64,000 bases of DNA, from NCBI GenBank assembly GCA_965247435.1, contig OZ252019.1:4588001-4652000 (forward strand), given 5' to 3'. Origin of the DNA: Ilyomonas sp965247435 (GTDB taxonomy: Bacteria; Bacteroidota; Bacteroidia; Chitinophagales; Chitinophagaceae). The notes beneath the pieces are model-generated. The model saw only the letters and a program-made list of their open reading frames with translations. It made no database searches and was not told the DNA's origin. The translations under genes were made by a program, and so were the position numbers. Position 1 is the stretch's first letter. Each line of letters opens with the position of its first letter. This document shows positions 27,061 to 34,362 of this stretch, one piece after another.

Positions 27061-27180
27061 CCTTCTCCGCTTGCGGAGAAGGGTTAGGGATGAGGTTATG
27101 GTGCAAGCTGTATGGCTGTTATTGAGCTTCCGTTGTCTGCCTGCCGACAAAGGCAGGTTCTGTTCTTTACTCAGCAATAA
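27061..27180 (+). repeat. Dispersed operon repeat, copy 1
   Basis: About 120 nt between trpE and trpG. It begins with the hairpin CCTTCTCCGC/GCGGAGAAGG and contains GGGATGAGGTTATGG, then CCTGCC...GGCAGG. The same order of blocks recurs at 30884-31016 between trpF and the GNAT gene, and the first part at 29377-29418 before trpC. Confidence 0.75.
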
Positions 27181-27237
27181 GTGTAATCTCTGATAAAACA
27201 AGTATTCAATCATTATAAAACACCCTTTAGGGTTGTC

Positions 27238-27807
27238 ATGAAAATATTAGTCTTTGATAACTACGATTCGTTTACCTATAATCTTGTGCACCTCGTTGAG
27301 AAGATTATGCACGAAAAACCGGATGTTTACCGCAACGATGAGCTACCGCTGGAAAAGGTAAAAGCCTATGATAAAATTATATTATCACCGGGTCCCGGCG
27401 TTCCGGAAGAAGCAGGTTTGTTGTTGTCCTTAATAAAAGAATATGCAGCCACCAAAAGCATACTGGGCGTGTGTTTGGGGCACCAGGCCATCGGGCAGGC
27501 ATTTGGCGGAACGCTCACCAATTTGTCCAGTGTATTTCATGGGGTGGCCACTAATTGCCAGCTATCGGCTGTTGACTCTCCGCTCTTCAAAGGCTTACCA
27601 CAAAACCTCCAAATTGGCCGCTATCATTCGTGGGTGGTGGACAAAGAAAACTTTCCGGATACATTGGAAATTACGGCAGAAGACGACAATGGTTTCATCA
27701 TGGGCTTGCAGCATAAAACATACGATGTGCAGGGCGTGCAGTTTCATCCGGAAAGTATATTGACGCCGGATGGAGAAAAGATACTGCGGAACTGGTTAAT
27801 TGTCTGA
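27238..27807 (+). CDS. trpG: Anthranilate synthase component II (glutamine amidotransferase)
   Basis: Class I glutaminase that feeds ammonia to TrpE. 189 residues. Catalytic triad visible: Cys79 in GVCLGHQ, His170 and Glu172 in FHPES. The oxyanion-side SPGPGVP at 50-56 fits TrpG/PabA. The last two codons and the TGA stop (27805-27807) lie inside the left arm of the 37-bp inverted repeat around the following GxxExxY gene. It could also serve para-aminobenzoate synthesis, as many TrpG proteins do. Confidence 0.96.
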   Translation: MKILVFDNYDSFTYNLVHLVEKIMHEKPDVYRNDELPLEKVKAYDKIILSPGPGVPEEAGLLLSLIKEYAATKSILGVCLGHQAIGQAFGGTLTNLSSVFHGVATNCQLSAVDSPLFKGLPQNLQIGRYHSWVVDKENFPDTLEITAEDDNGFIMGLQHKTYDVQGVQFHPESILTPDGEKILRNWLIV

Positions 27808-28300
27808 ACCGGGATTAATAGGATGATTGGGATGAGTTGGATAAATTATTAAATCTTTTTTATGGCGGAATTTAAACATGGCGATATAACTGAAAAAATT
27901 ATTGGTGCAGCTTTTAAGGTGCATAACACGTTAGGTAACGGATTTCAGGAAGTGATTTATCAACGGGCCTTGGCAATTGAACTTGGTTTATTACAAATGA
28001 ACTTTATACGGGAATTTGAAATGCCTATCTTTTATTTAGATCAGCACATTGGTACAAGAAGAGTTGACTTCTTAGTAGAGAATATGATTAGTGTGGAATT
28101 GAAAGCCATCATCAAACTGGAAGATGTACATCTTGCACAAGCAATAAATTACCTCGAAGCTTACAATTTAGAAATTGGCTTATTAATCAACTTTGGCAGT
28201 AAGCGTCTGGAATTTTACCGTTTCACCAACAAAAAGTACAACGCTTCTATATCTCATCCTTTTTCATCCCAATCATCCTATTAATCCCGGTTCAGACAAT
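27799..28300. mobile_element. Inverted-repeat-bounded GxxExxY cassette inside the trp operon
   Basis: Two perfect 37-nt inverted arms, 27799-27835 and 28264-28300, enclose one gene. The left arm starts within the trpG codons and includes its stop; the right arm encodes the last residues and stop of the GxxExxY protein and ends on the first two bases of the trpD ATG. The arm is a purine-rich motif of the GGATTAATAGGATGA kind. No target duplication was found, so the insertion mechanism is open. In RNA the arms can form a 37-bp duplex looping out the guest gene. Confidence 0.65.
27862..28284 (+). CDS. GxxExxY protein
   Basis: 140 residues. The name-giving motif is G-F-Q-E-V-I-Y in NGFQEVIYQRAL (about 29-40), followed by the PD-(D/E)XK-like core RRVDFLVENMISVELKA (about 67-83, with D, E and K in nuclease-like spacing) and LINFGSKRLEFYR near the end. 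The family is widespread and scattered in environmental bacteria; its fold resembles PD-(D/E)XK nucleases, but no function is established. The C-terminal SSQSSY and stop are encoded by the right arm of the inverted repeat. It lies in frame-independent fashion between trpG and trpD and has no obvious link to tryptophan. Confidence 0.85.
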   Translation: MAEFKHGDITEKIIGAAFKVHNTLGNGFQEVIYQRALAIELGLLQMNFIREFEMPIFYLDQHIGTRRVDFLVENMISVELKAIIKLEDVHLAQAINYLEAYNLEIGLLINFGSKRLEFYRFTNKKYNASISHPFSSQSSY

Positions 28301-29306
28301 GAAGAAGCTTTTACAATACCTGTTCGAACACAAAACACTTTCCTGCCAACAGGCGAAAGAAACACTGATAGCTATATCTAAAAGTGCATACAACGATACC
28401 GAAATCACAGCTTTTATTACCGTATTTATGATGCGGAGCATTACGATAGAAGAGCTGCAGGGCTTTCGCGATGCCTTGCTGGAACTGTGTGTAAAAGTTG
28501 ATCTGGGAGATTACCAAACCATTGATATTGTTGGCACCGGCGGCGATGGAAAAAACACGTTCAACATTTCTACGCTGGCTTGTTTTGTTGTAGCGGGCGC
28601 CGGGCAAAAAGTAGCCAAGCATGGCAATTACGGGGCAACCTCGGTAAGCGGCGCCAGCAATGTAATGGAAGAATTAGGTTATACCTTTTCAGCAGATAGC
28701 GGCAAGCTGAAAAAAGAAGTAGCGGAGGCGAATATTTGCTTTATGCATGCGCCCCTGTTTCATCCGGCCTTAAAAACGGTAGCGCCTATCCGTAAGAATT
28801 TTGGCTTGCGCACATTCTTCAATATGCTTGGGCCTATGGTTAATCCTGCATCGCCGGCTTACCAGTTAGTAGGTGTGTACAACCTGGAAATGGCGCGTAT
28901 CTATAATTATTTATTACAGCAAAGCGGCAGGCCGTTTACCATCATTCACAGCCTTGACGGTTACGATGAAATATCACTGACCAACGACACAAAGGTCATT
29001 ACGGCGGGGGGAGAATTTCTTTATACGCCGGAAGAGTTGGGCAGGCGCACGGTTGAGCAGCAAGACTTATACGGCGGCAATACGCCGGAGGAGGCGGCAA
29101 AAATTTTTACAAAAATCATCAAAGGAGAAGGCACCTGGGCGCAACACGCGGTAGTGCTTGCCAATGCTGCCATGGCACTGCACTGCACCGGCGATTTCAG
29201 CAGCTATAACGAAGCTTACAAAGCAGCCGTGGAAAGTTTGGAAAGTGGTAAAGCGTATCAATGTTTGCAAACGTTATTGGAAATGCAGAAAGCGCCCATC
29301 CTCTAA
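28299..29306 (+). CDS. trpD: Anthranilate phosphoribosyltransferase
   Basis: Transfers phosphoribose from PRPP to anthranilate. 335 residues; GTGGDG at 79-84 binds the pyrophosphate of PRPP, KHGNYGATS and the MFAPLFHPA-like MHAPLFHPA segment are family hallmarks, and LGPMVNP follows. The ATG overlaps the last two bases of the inverted repeat flanking the GxxExxY gene, so its translation start would be buried if the two arms pair in the mRNA. Confidence 0.97.
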   Translation: MKKLLQYLFEHKTLSCQQAKETLIAISKSAYNDTEITAFITVFMMRSITIEELQGFRDALLELCVKVDLGDYQTIDIVGTGGDGKNTFNISTLACFVVAGAGQKVAKHGNYGATSVSGASNVMEELGYTFSADSGKLKKEVAEANICFMHAPLFHPALKTVAPIRKNFGLRTFFNMLGPMVNPASPAYQLVGVYNLEMARIYNYLLQQSGRPFTIIHSLDGYDEISLTNDTKVITAGGEFLYTPEELGRRTVEQQDLYGGNTPEEAAKIFTKIIKGEGTWAQHAVVLANAAMALHCTGDFSSYNEAYKAAVESLESGKAYQCLQTLLEMQKAPIL

Positions 29307-29376
29307 AGGAGGGATAAAAAACAGGTTTACAGCATTAGCGATGACGAACAAAACTTTCTTTACAATCAAACAAAAG

Positions 29377-29418
29377 CCCTTCTTCAACTGCAGAGAAGGA
29401 GTAAGGAATGAAGTTATG
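29377..29418 (+). repeat. Dispersed operon repeat, short degenerate copy 3
   Basis: CCTTCTTCAACTGCAGAGAA and the following AGTAAGGAATGAAGTTATGA align with the first 41 nt of copy 1 (27061 on), about three quarters identical. The ATG at its end is the trpC start codon. Confidence 0.6.
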
Positions 29419-30216
29419 AACATACTCGAACAGATAATAGCCGATAAGTACAAGGAAGTAGCTTTAAAAAAAAGCCGCATTCCAGTTGACGCCTATACCA
29501 CAATGCCTTTGTTTAACGCAGGAACAAAATCACTGAAAACAGCCTTGCAAACGGCGAGTTCAACCGGCATCATTGCGGAGTTTAAACGCAGATCGCCGTC
29601 AAAAGGCATCATCAATGCTAATGCAGATGTAGCGCAGGTTGCAGCCGCTTACAGCCAACACGCGGCAGGCATTTCTATACTCACCGACGGGCCTTATTTC
29701 GGCGGAACAAATGATGATTTAATAGCCGCAGGAAAAGCAGCAATTATTCCCCTGCTGCGCAAAGATTTTATTATAGACAAATACCAGTTGTATGAAGCCC
29801 GTGCGATCGGCGCGGATGTGATATTACTGATCGCCGCCAACCTGTCGGTGGCAGAAGTGAAACGACTTGCGCAGGTTGCAAAGTCGCTGCAATTAGAAGT
29901 ATTGTTAGAGATTCACAACGAGCAGGAACTGGACCATATCTGCGATGAGGTGGATCTGGTTGGTGTAAACAACCGCAACCTTAAAACGTTTGAAGTAAAC
30001 ATCACTACTTCGCTGGAATTAATCAACAAAATGCCGGGAGATAAGCCTGCCATCGCAGAAAGCGGCATCAGCAATGTAGATACCATAGTAACTTTGCGGC
30101 AGGCTGGTTTCAAAGGGTTTTTGATAGGGGAAAACTTTATGAAACATACCGATCCTTCGATTGCTTTTACTGATTTTATCAATGAGTTAAAAGCAAAGAC
30201 AACACCATGCGAATAA
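29416..30216 (+). CDS. trpC: Indole-3-glycerol phosphate synthase
   Basis: Closes and decarboxylates CdRP to indole-3-glycerol phosphate. 266 residues from the ATG at 29416, TIM barrel. IIAEFKRRSPSKG (52-64) carries the catalytic Glu/Lys pair and phosphate loop; LLRKDFI supplies the next Lys; VGVNNRNL and AESGI are the late family motifs. An upstream in-frame ATG at 29158 would add 86 residues overlapping trpD and is rejected. The chosen start falls in a degenerate copy of the operon repeat. Its stop overlaps trpF by 10 nt. Confidence 0.95.
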   Translation: MNILEQIIADKYKEVALKKSRIPVDAYTTMPLFNAGTKSLKTALQTASSTGIIAEFKRRSPSKGIINANADVAQVAAAYSQHAAGISILTDGPYFGGTNDDLIAAGKAAIIPLLRKDFIIDKYQLYEARAIGADVILLIAANLSVAEVKRLAQVAKSLQLEVLLEIHNEQELDHICDEVDLVGVNNRNLKTFEVNITTSLELINKMPGDKPAIAESGISNVDTIVTLRQAGFKGFLIGENFMKHTDPSIAFTDFINELKAKTTPCE

Positions 30217-30842
30217 AAGTTTGCGGTATCACCGGGGCAGCGCAGGCAACAGCGATAAGCGAAGCCGGGGCTGACTTTGGAGGCTTTATATTCTATCCGC
30301 CTTCGGCGAGGTATGTGTACCGGACTATGCCGTCCGAAGAAATAAAGAAGCTGCGGAGCATCAACAAAGTCGGCGTGTTTGTAAATGCACCTGTAGAAGA
30401 GGTGCTGCGTACGGTGGATGATTGCGGCTTGTATCTGGTGCAACTGCATGGTAATGAGTCGCCGCGCTACTGCGAGAAAATTTCACAATACATTACGGTT
30501 GTTAAGGCATTCCGTATTAATGCAGGGGATAACATACCCTGGAAGATTAAAGATTACTATGATGTTGCAGATATGTTTATGTTCGACACGGAAGGCGCCG
30601 GCTATGGCGGCACCGGAAAAAAATTTGACTGGCAATTATTAAAAGATGTGATAGTGGGCAAACCTTTCTTTTTAAGCGGCGGCATTGCACCGGACGATGT
30701 AGAAAACATTAAAGCATTCATGCAGTTGCCGGCTGCCAAAGACTTATTTGCGCTTGACATCAACAGCAAATTTGAAACAGAACCGGGCATCAAGGATATA
30801 GAGAAAGTACGTGCATTTATAAGCAGTATGAAGAATGCCTGA
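30207..30842 (+). CDS. trpF: Phosphoribosylanthranilate isomerase
   Basis: Amadori rearrangement of PRA to CdRP. 211 residues, TIM barrel. IKVCGIT (3-9) holds the catalytic Cys; FIFYPPSARYV is the following phosphate-side loop; VQLHGNES and the catalytic-Asp region FMFDTEGAGYGGTGKKFDW are intact; FFLSGGIAPDDV and ALDINSKFE (usually ALDVSSGVE) close the barrel. Overlaps trpC by 10 nt, indicating coupling. Confidence 0.95.
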   Translation: MRIKVCGITGAAQATAISEAGADFGGFIFYPPSARYVYRTMPSEEIKKLRSINKVGVFVNAPVEEVLRTVDDCGLYLVQLHGNESPRYCEKISQYITVVKAFRINAGDNIPWKIKDYYDVADMFMFDTEGAGYGGTGKKFDWQLLKDVIVGKPFFLSGGIAPDDVENIKAFMQLPAAKDLFALDINSKFETEPGIKDIEKVRAFISSMKNA

Positions 30843-30883
30843 ATATTGATGGATGATGAGTTATAAATGATTAGCACTTTCTT

Positions 30884-31016
30884 GCCCTTCTCCAAGGGAG
30901 AAGGGTTGGGATGAGGTTATGGAGCGAGCTGCAGTGCTGTTGTGGGGCTGAGGTTGCGACGCCTGCCTGCCGGCAAAGGCAGGCTCCGTTCAACGTTCTG
31001 TTCACTCTTCAGCAAG
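30884..31016 (+). repeat. Dispersed operon repeat, copy 2
   Basis: CCCTTCTCC/GGAGAAGGG hairpin (30885-30903), then GGGATGAGGTTATGG, an AGCTG...GCTGTT block, and CCTGCCTGCCGGCAAAGGCA with the closing GGC. The same blocks in the same order as copy 1 at 27061-27180. It lies just upstream of the GNAT guest gene. Confidence 0.75.
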
Positions 31017-31058
31017 GTTTTTAAGTTCAGGTAAATTTGATGTTTTAAACTATTCAAC

Positions 31059-31583
31059 ATGAATTTTTCAAACACCCCATTGGCGGATGGAGACATTGTA
31101 GTCCGAGAAGCTGTAATAGAAGATTTGCCACAGATACTGGATATCTATAACGATGTAATTCTAACCACCACGGCTGTATATAATTATGATCCGCATACTT
31201 TGGAAATGCGCACCGAGTGGTTTCAAACAAAGCTGCAGCAAGGCTTCCCGGTATTTGTGGCAGAAGACGAAAAGGTAATCGTTGGTTTTAGTTCTATCGG
31301 TCCGTTCCGCGCCTGGCAGGCTTATAAATTCACGGTTGAGAACTCGGTGTATGTAAAACGGGACTGCCGGGGCAGAGGCATCAGTAAATTATTAATGCAG
31401 CCATTGATCGATGCGGCAAAGCGTTTAGGACTGCATGCGATTGTAGCCGGCATTGATGCCACCAACGAAGTCAGTATTCATTTACATAAACAGTTTGGCT
31501 TTGTGGAAGTAGCGCATTTTAAAGAAGTAGGCTATAAGTTTAACCGCTGGCTGGATCTGAAGTTTCTGGAATTGATTATTTGA
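31059..31583 (+). CDS. GNAT N-acetyltransferase (MnaT/phosphinothricin acetyltransferase-like)
   Basis: 174 residues. IREAVIEDLPQILDIYNDVI (here VREAVIED, about 15-34), the PVFVAEDEKVIVGFSS strand pair, and the acetyl-CoA loop CRGRGISKLLMQ (about 105-116) are typical; the ending HLHKQFGFVEVAHFKEVGYKFNRWLDL matches the Pat/MnaT subgroup that acetylates methionine sulfone/sulfoximine or phosphinothricin. The substrate here is not known. Located between trpF and trpB, preceded by repeat copy 2. A guest in the operon rather than a tryptophan enzyme. Confidence 0.85.
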   Translation: MNFSNTPLADGDIVVREAVIEDLPQILDIYNDVILTTTAVYNYDPHTLEMRTEWFQTKLQQGFPVFVAEDEKVIVGFSSIGPFRAWQAYKFTVENSVYVKRDCRGRGISKLLMQPLIDAAKRLGLHAIVAGIDATNEVSIHLHKQFGFVEVAHFKEVGYKFNRWLDLKFLELII

Positions 31584-31644
31584 CTGGGATTGGGAGAGAT
31601 GATTTAACCGGGGTTTTTAAGGTTATCAGGATCAAAAATATGTT

Positions 31645-32646
31645 ATGCTCATCAATGCTTCTATTTTAACGGAAATAAAAAACATAATCGCCGGCGCTAA
31701 GGAAAAAGCTATCCGCGCCGTAGATAACGAGCGCGTGCTCATGTACTGGCAAATTGGCAAAGTGATACTAGAAGAAGAGCAACAGGGTAAGGAGAGAGCC
31801 GATTATGGTTCTTACTTGATTAAGTATTTATCGGAGCAGTTGCAGCCGGAGTTCGGTAGTGGATTCTCTGGTAGGCAATTAGAGTTATTCAGGCAATTTT
31901 ATCGGATTTTTCCGATTGCGAACGCACTGCGTTCGCAATTCACATGGACACATTATCGTATGCTTATGCGCATTAATAATCAAGATAAACGGGAGTATTA
32001 TATAGCTGAATCTATAAAAAATAATTGGACTTCGCGCCAGTTGGAACGCCAGATTAACAGCCAGTTGTTTGAACGCTTACTGCTGAGTAACGATAAAGAA
32101 AGTGTATTGGCTATTGCACGCGGTGACAAGCAGCCATCCGAAGCAAAGCAAATTATTAAAGACCCGCTGGTATTAGAATTTTTAGGATTAAAACGGGAAG
32201 CCGCTTACTACGAGAAAGACTTGGAAGCAGCCATTATTACACATCTGCAGGAGTTTTTATTAGAGTTGGGCAATGGCTTTTCTTTTGTAGCACGGCAACG
32301 ACGCATCCATTTGGAAGGCGACGAATTTTTTGCAGACCTTGTATTTTATAACCGGTTGCTTCAATGCTTTGTTATCATAGAAATAAAAACACACAAGCTC
32401 ACACACCAGGATATTGGACAGTTGCAGATGTACGTCAATTATTTCGACCGTAATGAAAAATTGCCGCACGAAAATGCAACTATCGGCATCCTGCTATGTG
32501 CAGATAAAAACAACGCTGTTGTAAAATATTCCTTACCCGAAAACAGTCAGCAGATCTTTGCCAGTAAGTACGAAATGTATTTACCAACAGCACAGCAACT
32601 GATAGCTGAAATGAAAAAGGAAATGGAACGGTTGGATGGTATTTAA
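31645..32646 (+). CDS. DUF1016/YhcG family PD-(D/E)XK nuclease-like protein
   Basis: 333 residues. N-terminal DUF1016_N helical domain (about 1-150, with VLMYWQIGKVILEEEQQG, SGFSGRQLELFRQFY and WTHYRMLMRI) and C-terminal nuclease domain (about 170-320) with the PD-(D/E)XK core in ADLVFYNRLLQCFVIIEIK: Asp, then E-I-K after one strand. Family members are suspected of nucleic-acid processing and are common in accessory DNA. A perfect 11-bp hairpin within the gene (31915-31939) encodes the ANALRSQ segment. It lies between GNAT and trpB (26 nt before trpB). Confidence 0.88.
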   Translation: MLINASILTEIKNIIAGAKEKAIRAVDNERVLMYWQIGKVILEEEQQGKERADYGSYLIKYLSEQLQPEFGSGFSGRQLELFRQFYRIFPIANALRSQFTWTHYRMLMRINNQDKREYYIAESIKNNWTSRQLERQINSQLFERLLLSNDKESVLAIARGDKQPSEAKQIIKDPLVLEFLGLKREAAYYEKDLEAAIITHLQEFLLELGNGFSFVARQRRIHLEGDEFFADLVFYNRLLQCFVIIEIKTHKLTHQDIGQLQMYVNYFDRNEKLPHENATIGILLCADKNNAVVKYSLPENSQQIFASKYEMYLPTAQQLIAEMKKEMERLDGI

Positions 32647-32672
32647 TTTGTCACTTTTATTTTTAATTCATT

Positions 32673-33887
32673 ATGATCAACATCACTTCATTCAATAACA
32701 AAGGCACGTACAAGCAGCCGAACATCTTTGGCTACTACGGCGATTTTGGCGGTGCGTACATCCCCGAAATGCTGCACCGGAACGTAGAAGAACTCAAGGC
32801 GCGCTACTTAGAAATTATGTATGATGCAAGCTTTCAGCAGGAGTTTCAGGCCCTGCTGAAAGATTATGTAGGCCGGCCAACGCCGCTATTCTTGGCCGAG
32901 CGGTTAAGTAAAAAATACAACACTACCATCTATCTTAAGCGCGAAGACCTCAACCATACCGGCGCACATAAAATCAATAATGCCATCGGTCAGGTATTGC
33001 TGGCGCAGCGGCTCGGCAAGAAGCGCATTATTGCAGAGACCGGCGCCGGGCAGCATGGTGTGGCAACGGCCACAGTTTGTGCATTAAAAGGCATTGAATG
33101 TACCGTATATATGGGAGAAGTGGATATAGAACGCCAGGCACCCAACGTAGCCCGCATGAAGATGCTGGGCGCAACCGTAGTGCCTGCCACCAGCGGCAGC
33201 AAAACATTGAAGGATGCCACCAACGAAGCCATCCGCGCCTGGATAAACGACCCGCTGGATACATATTATGTGATTGGCAGCGTAGTTGGTCCGCATCCAT
33301 ACCCCGATATGGTAGCGCGCTTCCAGAGTGTGATAAGTGAAGAAATACGCTGGCAGTTAAAAGAACATACCGGCAACGAACTGCCAACGCACGTAATAGC
33401 CTGCGTTGGCGGCGGCAGCAATGCAGCCGGTGCTTACTATCATTTTTTAGACGAAGACAGTGTGCAGATTATAGCTGTGGAAGCAGCGGGTTGTGGCATT
33501 AACAGTGGCAGGAGCGCAGCTACCACGCAGTTGGGAAAACCGGGGGTATTGCACGGCAGCAAAAGCCTTGTGATGCAGACAGCCGACGGACAGGTGGTAG
33601 AGCCGCACAGTATCTCCGCTGGCCTGGATTATCCGGGCATCGGGCCTATGCATGCCCATTTATATACCAGCGGGCGGGGCAAATTTTTAAGCGCCACCGA
33701 TGAAGAAGCTTTGGCCGCAGGCTTTCAGTTGGCAAGGCTGGAAGGCATTATACCGGCACTGGAAAGTTCGCATGCCCTGTGCGCTTTAGACCAGTTAAAA
33801 CTCAATCCGAAAGACGTGGTGATCATGTGCCTGAGCGGGCGGGGTGATAAAGATTTGAGTACGTATATGAAAGCAATGGAAGTTTAA
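32673..33887 (+). CDS. trpB: Tryptophan synthase beta subunit
   Basis: PLP enzyme joining indole and serine. 404 residues. Lys100 in HTGAHKINN forms the Schiff base; ETGAGQHG (122-129) is the substrate carboxylate loop; ACVGGGSNA binds the PLP phosphate; the LSGRGDKD motif is near the end. TrpB1 type, partner of TrpA. Separated from trpA by the four-helix-bundle cassette. Confidence 0.97.
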   Translation: MINITSFNNKGTYKQPNIFGYYGDFGGAYIPEMLHRNVEELKARYLEIMYDASFQQEFQALLKDYVGRPTPLFLAERLSKKYNTTIYLKREDLNHTGAHKINNAIGQVLLAQRLGKKRIIAETGAGQHGVATATVCALKGIECTVYMGEVDIERQAPNVARMKMLGATVVPATSGSKTLKDATNEAIRAWINDPLDTYYVIGSVVGPHPYPDMVARFQSVISEEIRWQLKEHTGNELPTHVIACVGGGSNAAGAYYHFLDEDSVQIIAVEAAGCGINSGRSAATTQLGKPGVLHGSKSLVMQTADGQVVEPHSISAGLDYPGIGPMHAHLYTSGRGKFLSATDEEALAAGFQLARLEGIIPALESSHALCALDQLKLNPKDVVIMCLSGRGDKDLSTYMKAMEV

Positions 33888-33895
33888 TGAAACAT

Positions 33896-34330
33896 ACAGT
33901 AATCAATGCTCAATACACAATAATCAATGGAAGAAAAAAAGTTTGATCTGGAAGACAGGCTTATTGACTTCTCCTCAAGAATTATTGATGTTGTAGAAAG
34001 TCTTCCTAATACAAGAGCCGGTAACTACATTGCAGGGCAACTTATCAGGTGCGGGTTGGCGCCTTGCTTACTCTATGGTGAAGTGCAGGCAGCAGAATCA
34101 AGGGATGATTTTATCCATAAAATGAAAATTGCAGTAAAAGAATTAAAAGAAACAAGAGTCTGTTTGAAACTTATAAAAAAGAGAGAAATGATTAAGCCGG
34201 CAACGCGAATAAATAAGGTTTTTAAAGAGAATGAAGAGTTGATTGCCATCAGCTCCAAAAGTATTGAAACTGCTAAACGCAATAATATAAAAAAGTGAAC
34301 GCGTTCTTAATATTGAGCATTGCTTACTGT
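33896..34330. mobile_element. Inverted-repeat-bounded four-helix-bundle (IVP) cassette
   Basis: Arms ACAGTAATCAATGCTCAATA (33896-33915) and its inverted counterpart (34311-34330) match at 19 of 20 positions. A second motif, CAATAATCAAT, lies just inside the left arm at 33918-33928, where it overlaps the start codon, and inverted just outside the right arm at 34333-34343. The cassette begins 8 nt after the trpB stop and ends 33 nt before trpA. The arms are unrelated in sequence to those of the GxxExxY cassette. Confidence 0.55.
33927..34298 (+). CDS. Four-helix-bundle protein (23S rRNA intervening-sequence protein family)
   Basis: 123 residues, all-helical, with the family pattern FDLEDRLIDFSSRIIDVVESLPNT (about 6-29, shortened here as a landmark), GNYIAGQLIRCGLAPCLLYGEVQAAESRDDFIHKMKIAVKELKET and a C-terminal helix ending in Lys/Asn. 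Homologues were first seen as open frames inside intervening sequences of 23S rRNA; they form pentamers, and their function is unknown. Here the gene is in the trp operon between trpB and trpA, within an inverted repeat. Confidence 0.88.
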   Translation: MEEKKFDLEDRLIDFSSRIIDVVESLPNTRAGNYIAGQLIRCGLAPCLLYGEVQAAESRDDFIHKMKIAVKELKETRVCLKLIKKREMIKPATRINKVFKENEELIAISSKSIETAKRNNIKK

Positions 34331-34362
34331 TTATTGATTATTGAATATTAATTCTGCCTGTA

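Noticed and set aside
29158..29415. N-terminal 86-residue extension of TrpC
   Set aside because: It overlaps trpD in another frame and has no resemblance to IGPS; the family start is at 29416.
27061..31016. Repeats in the trp operon considered as a CRISPR or BIME array
   Set aside because: Copies are kilobases apart with genes between them; no regular spacers.
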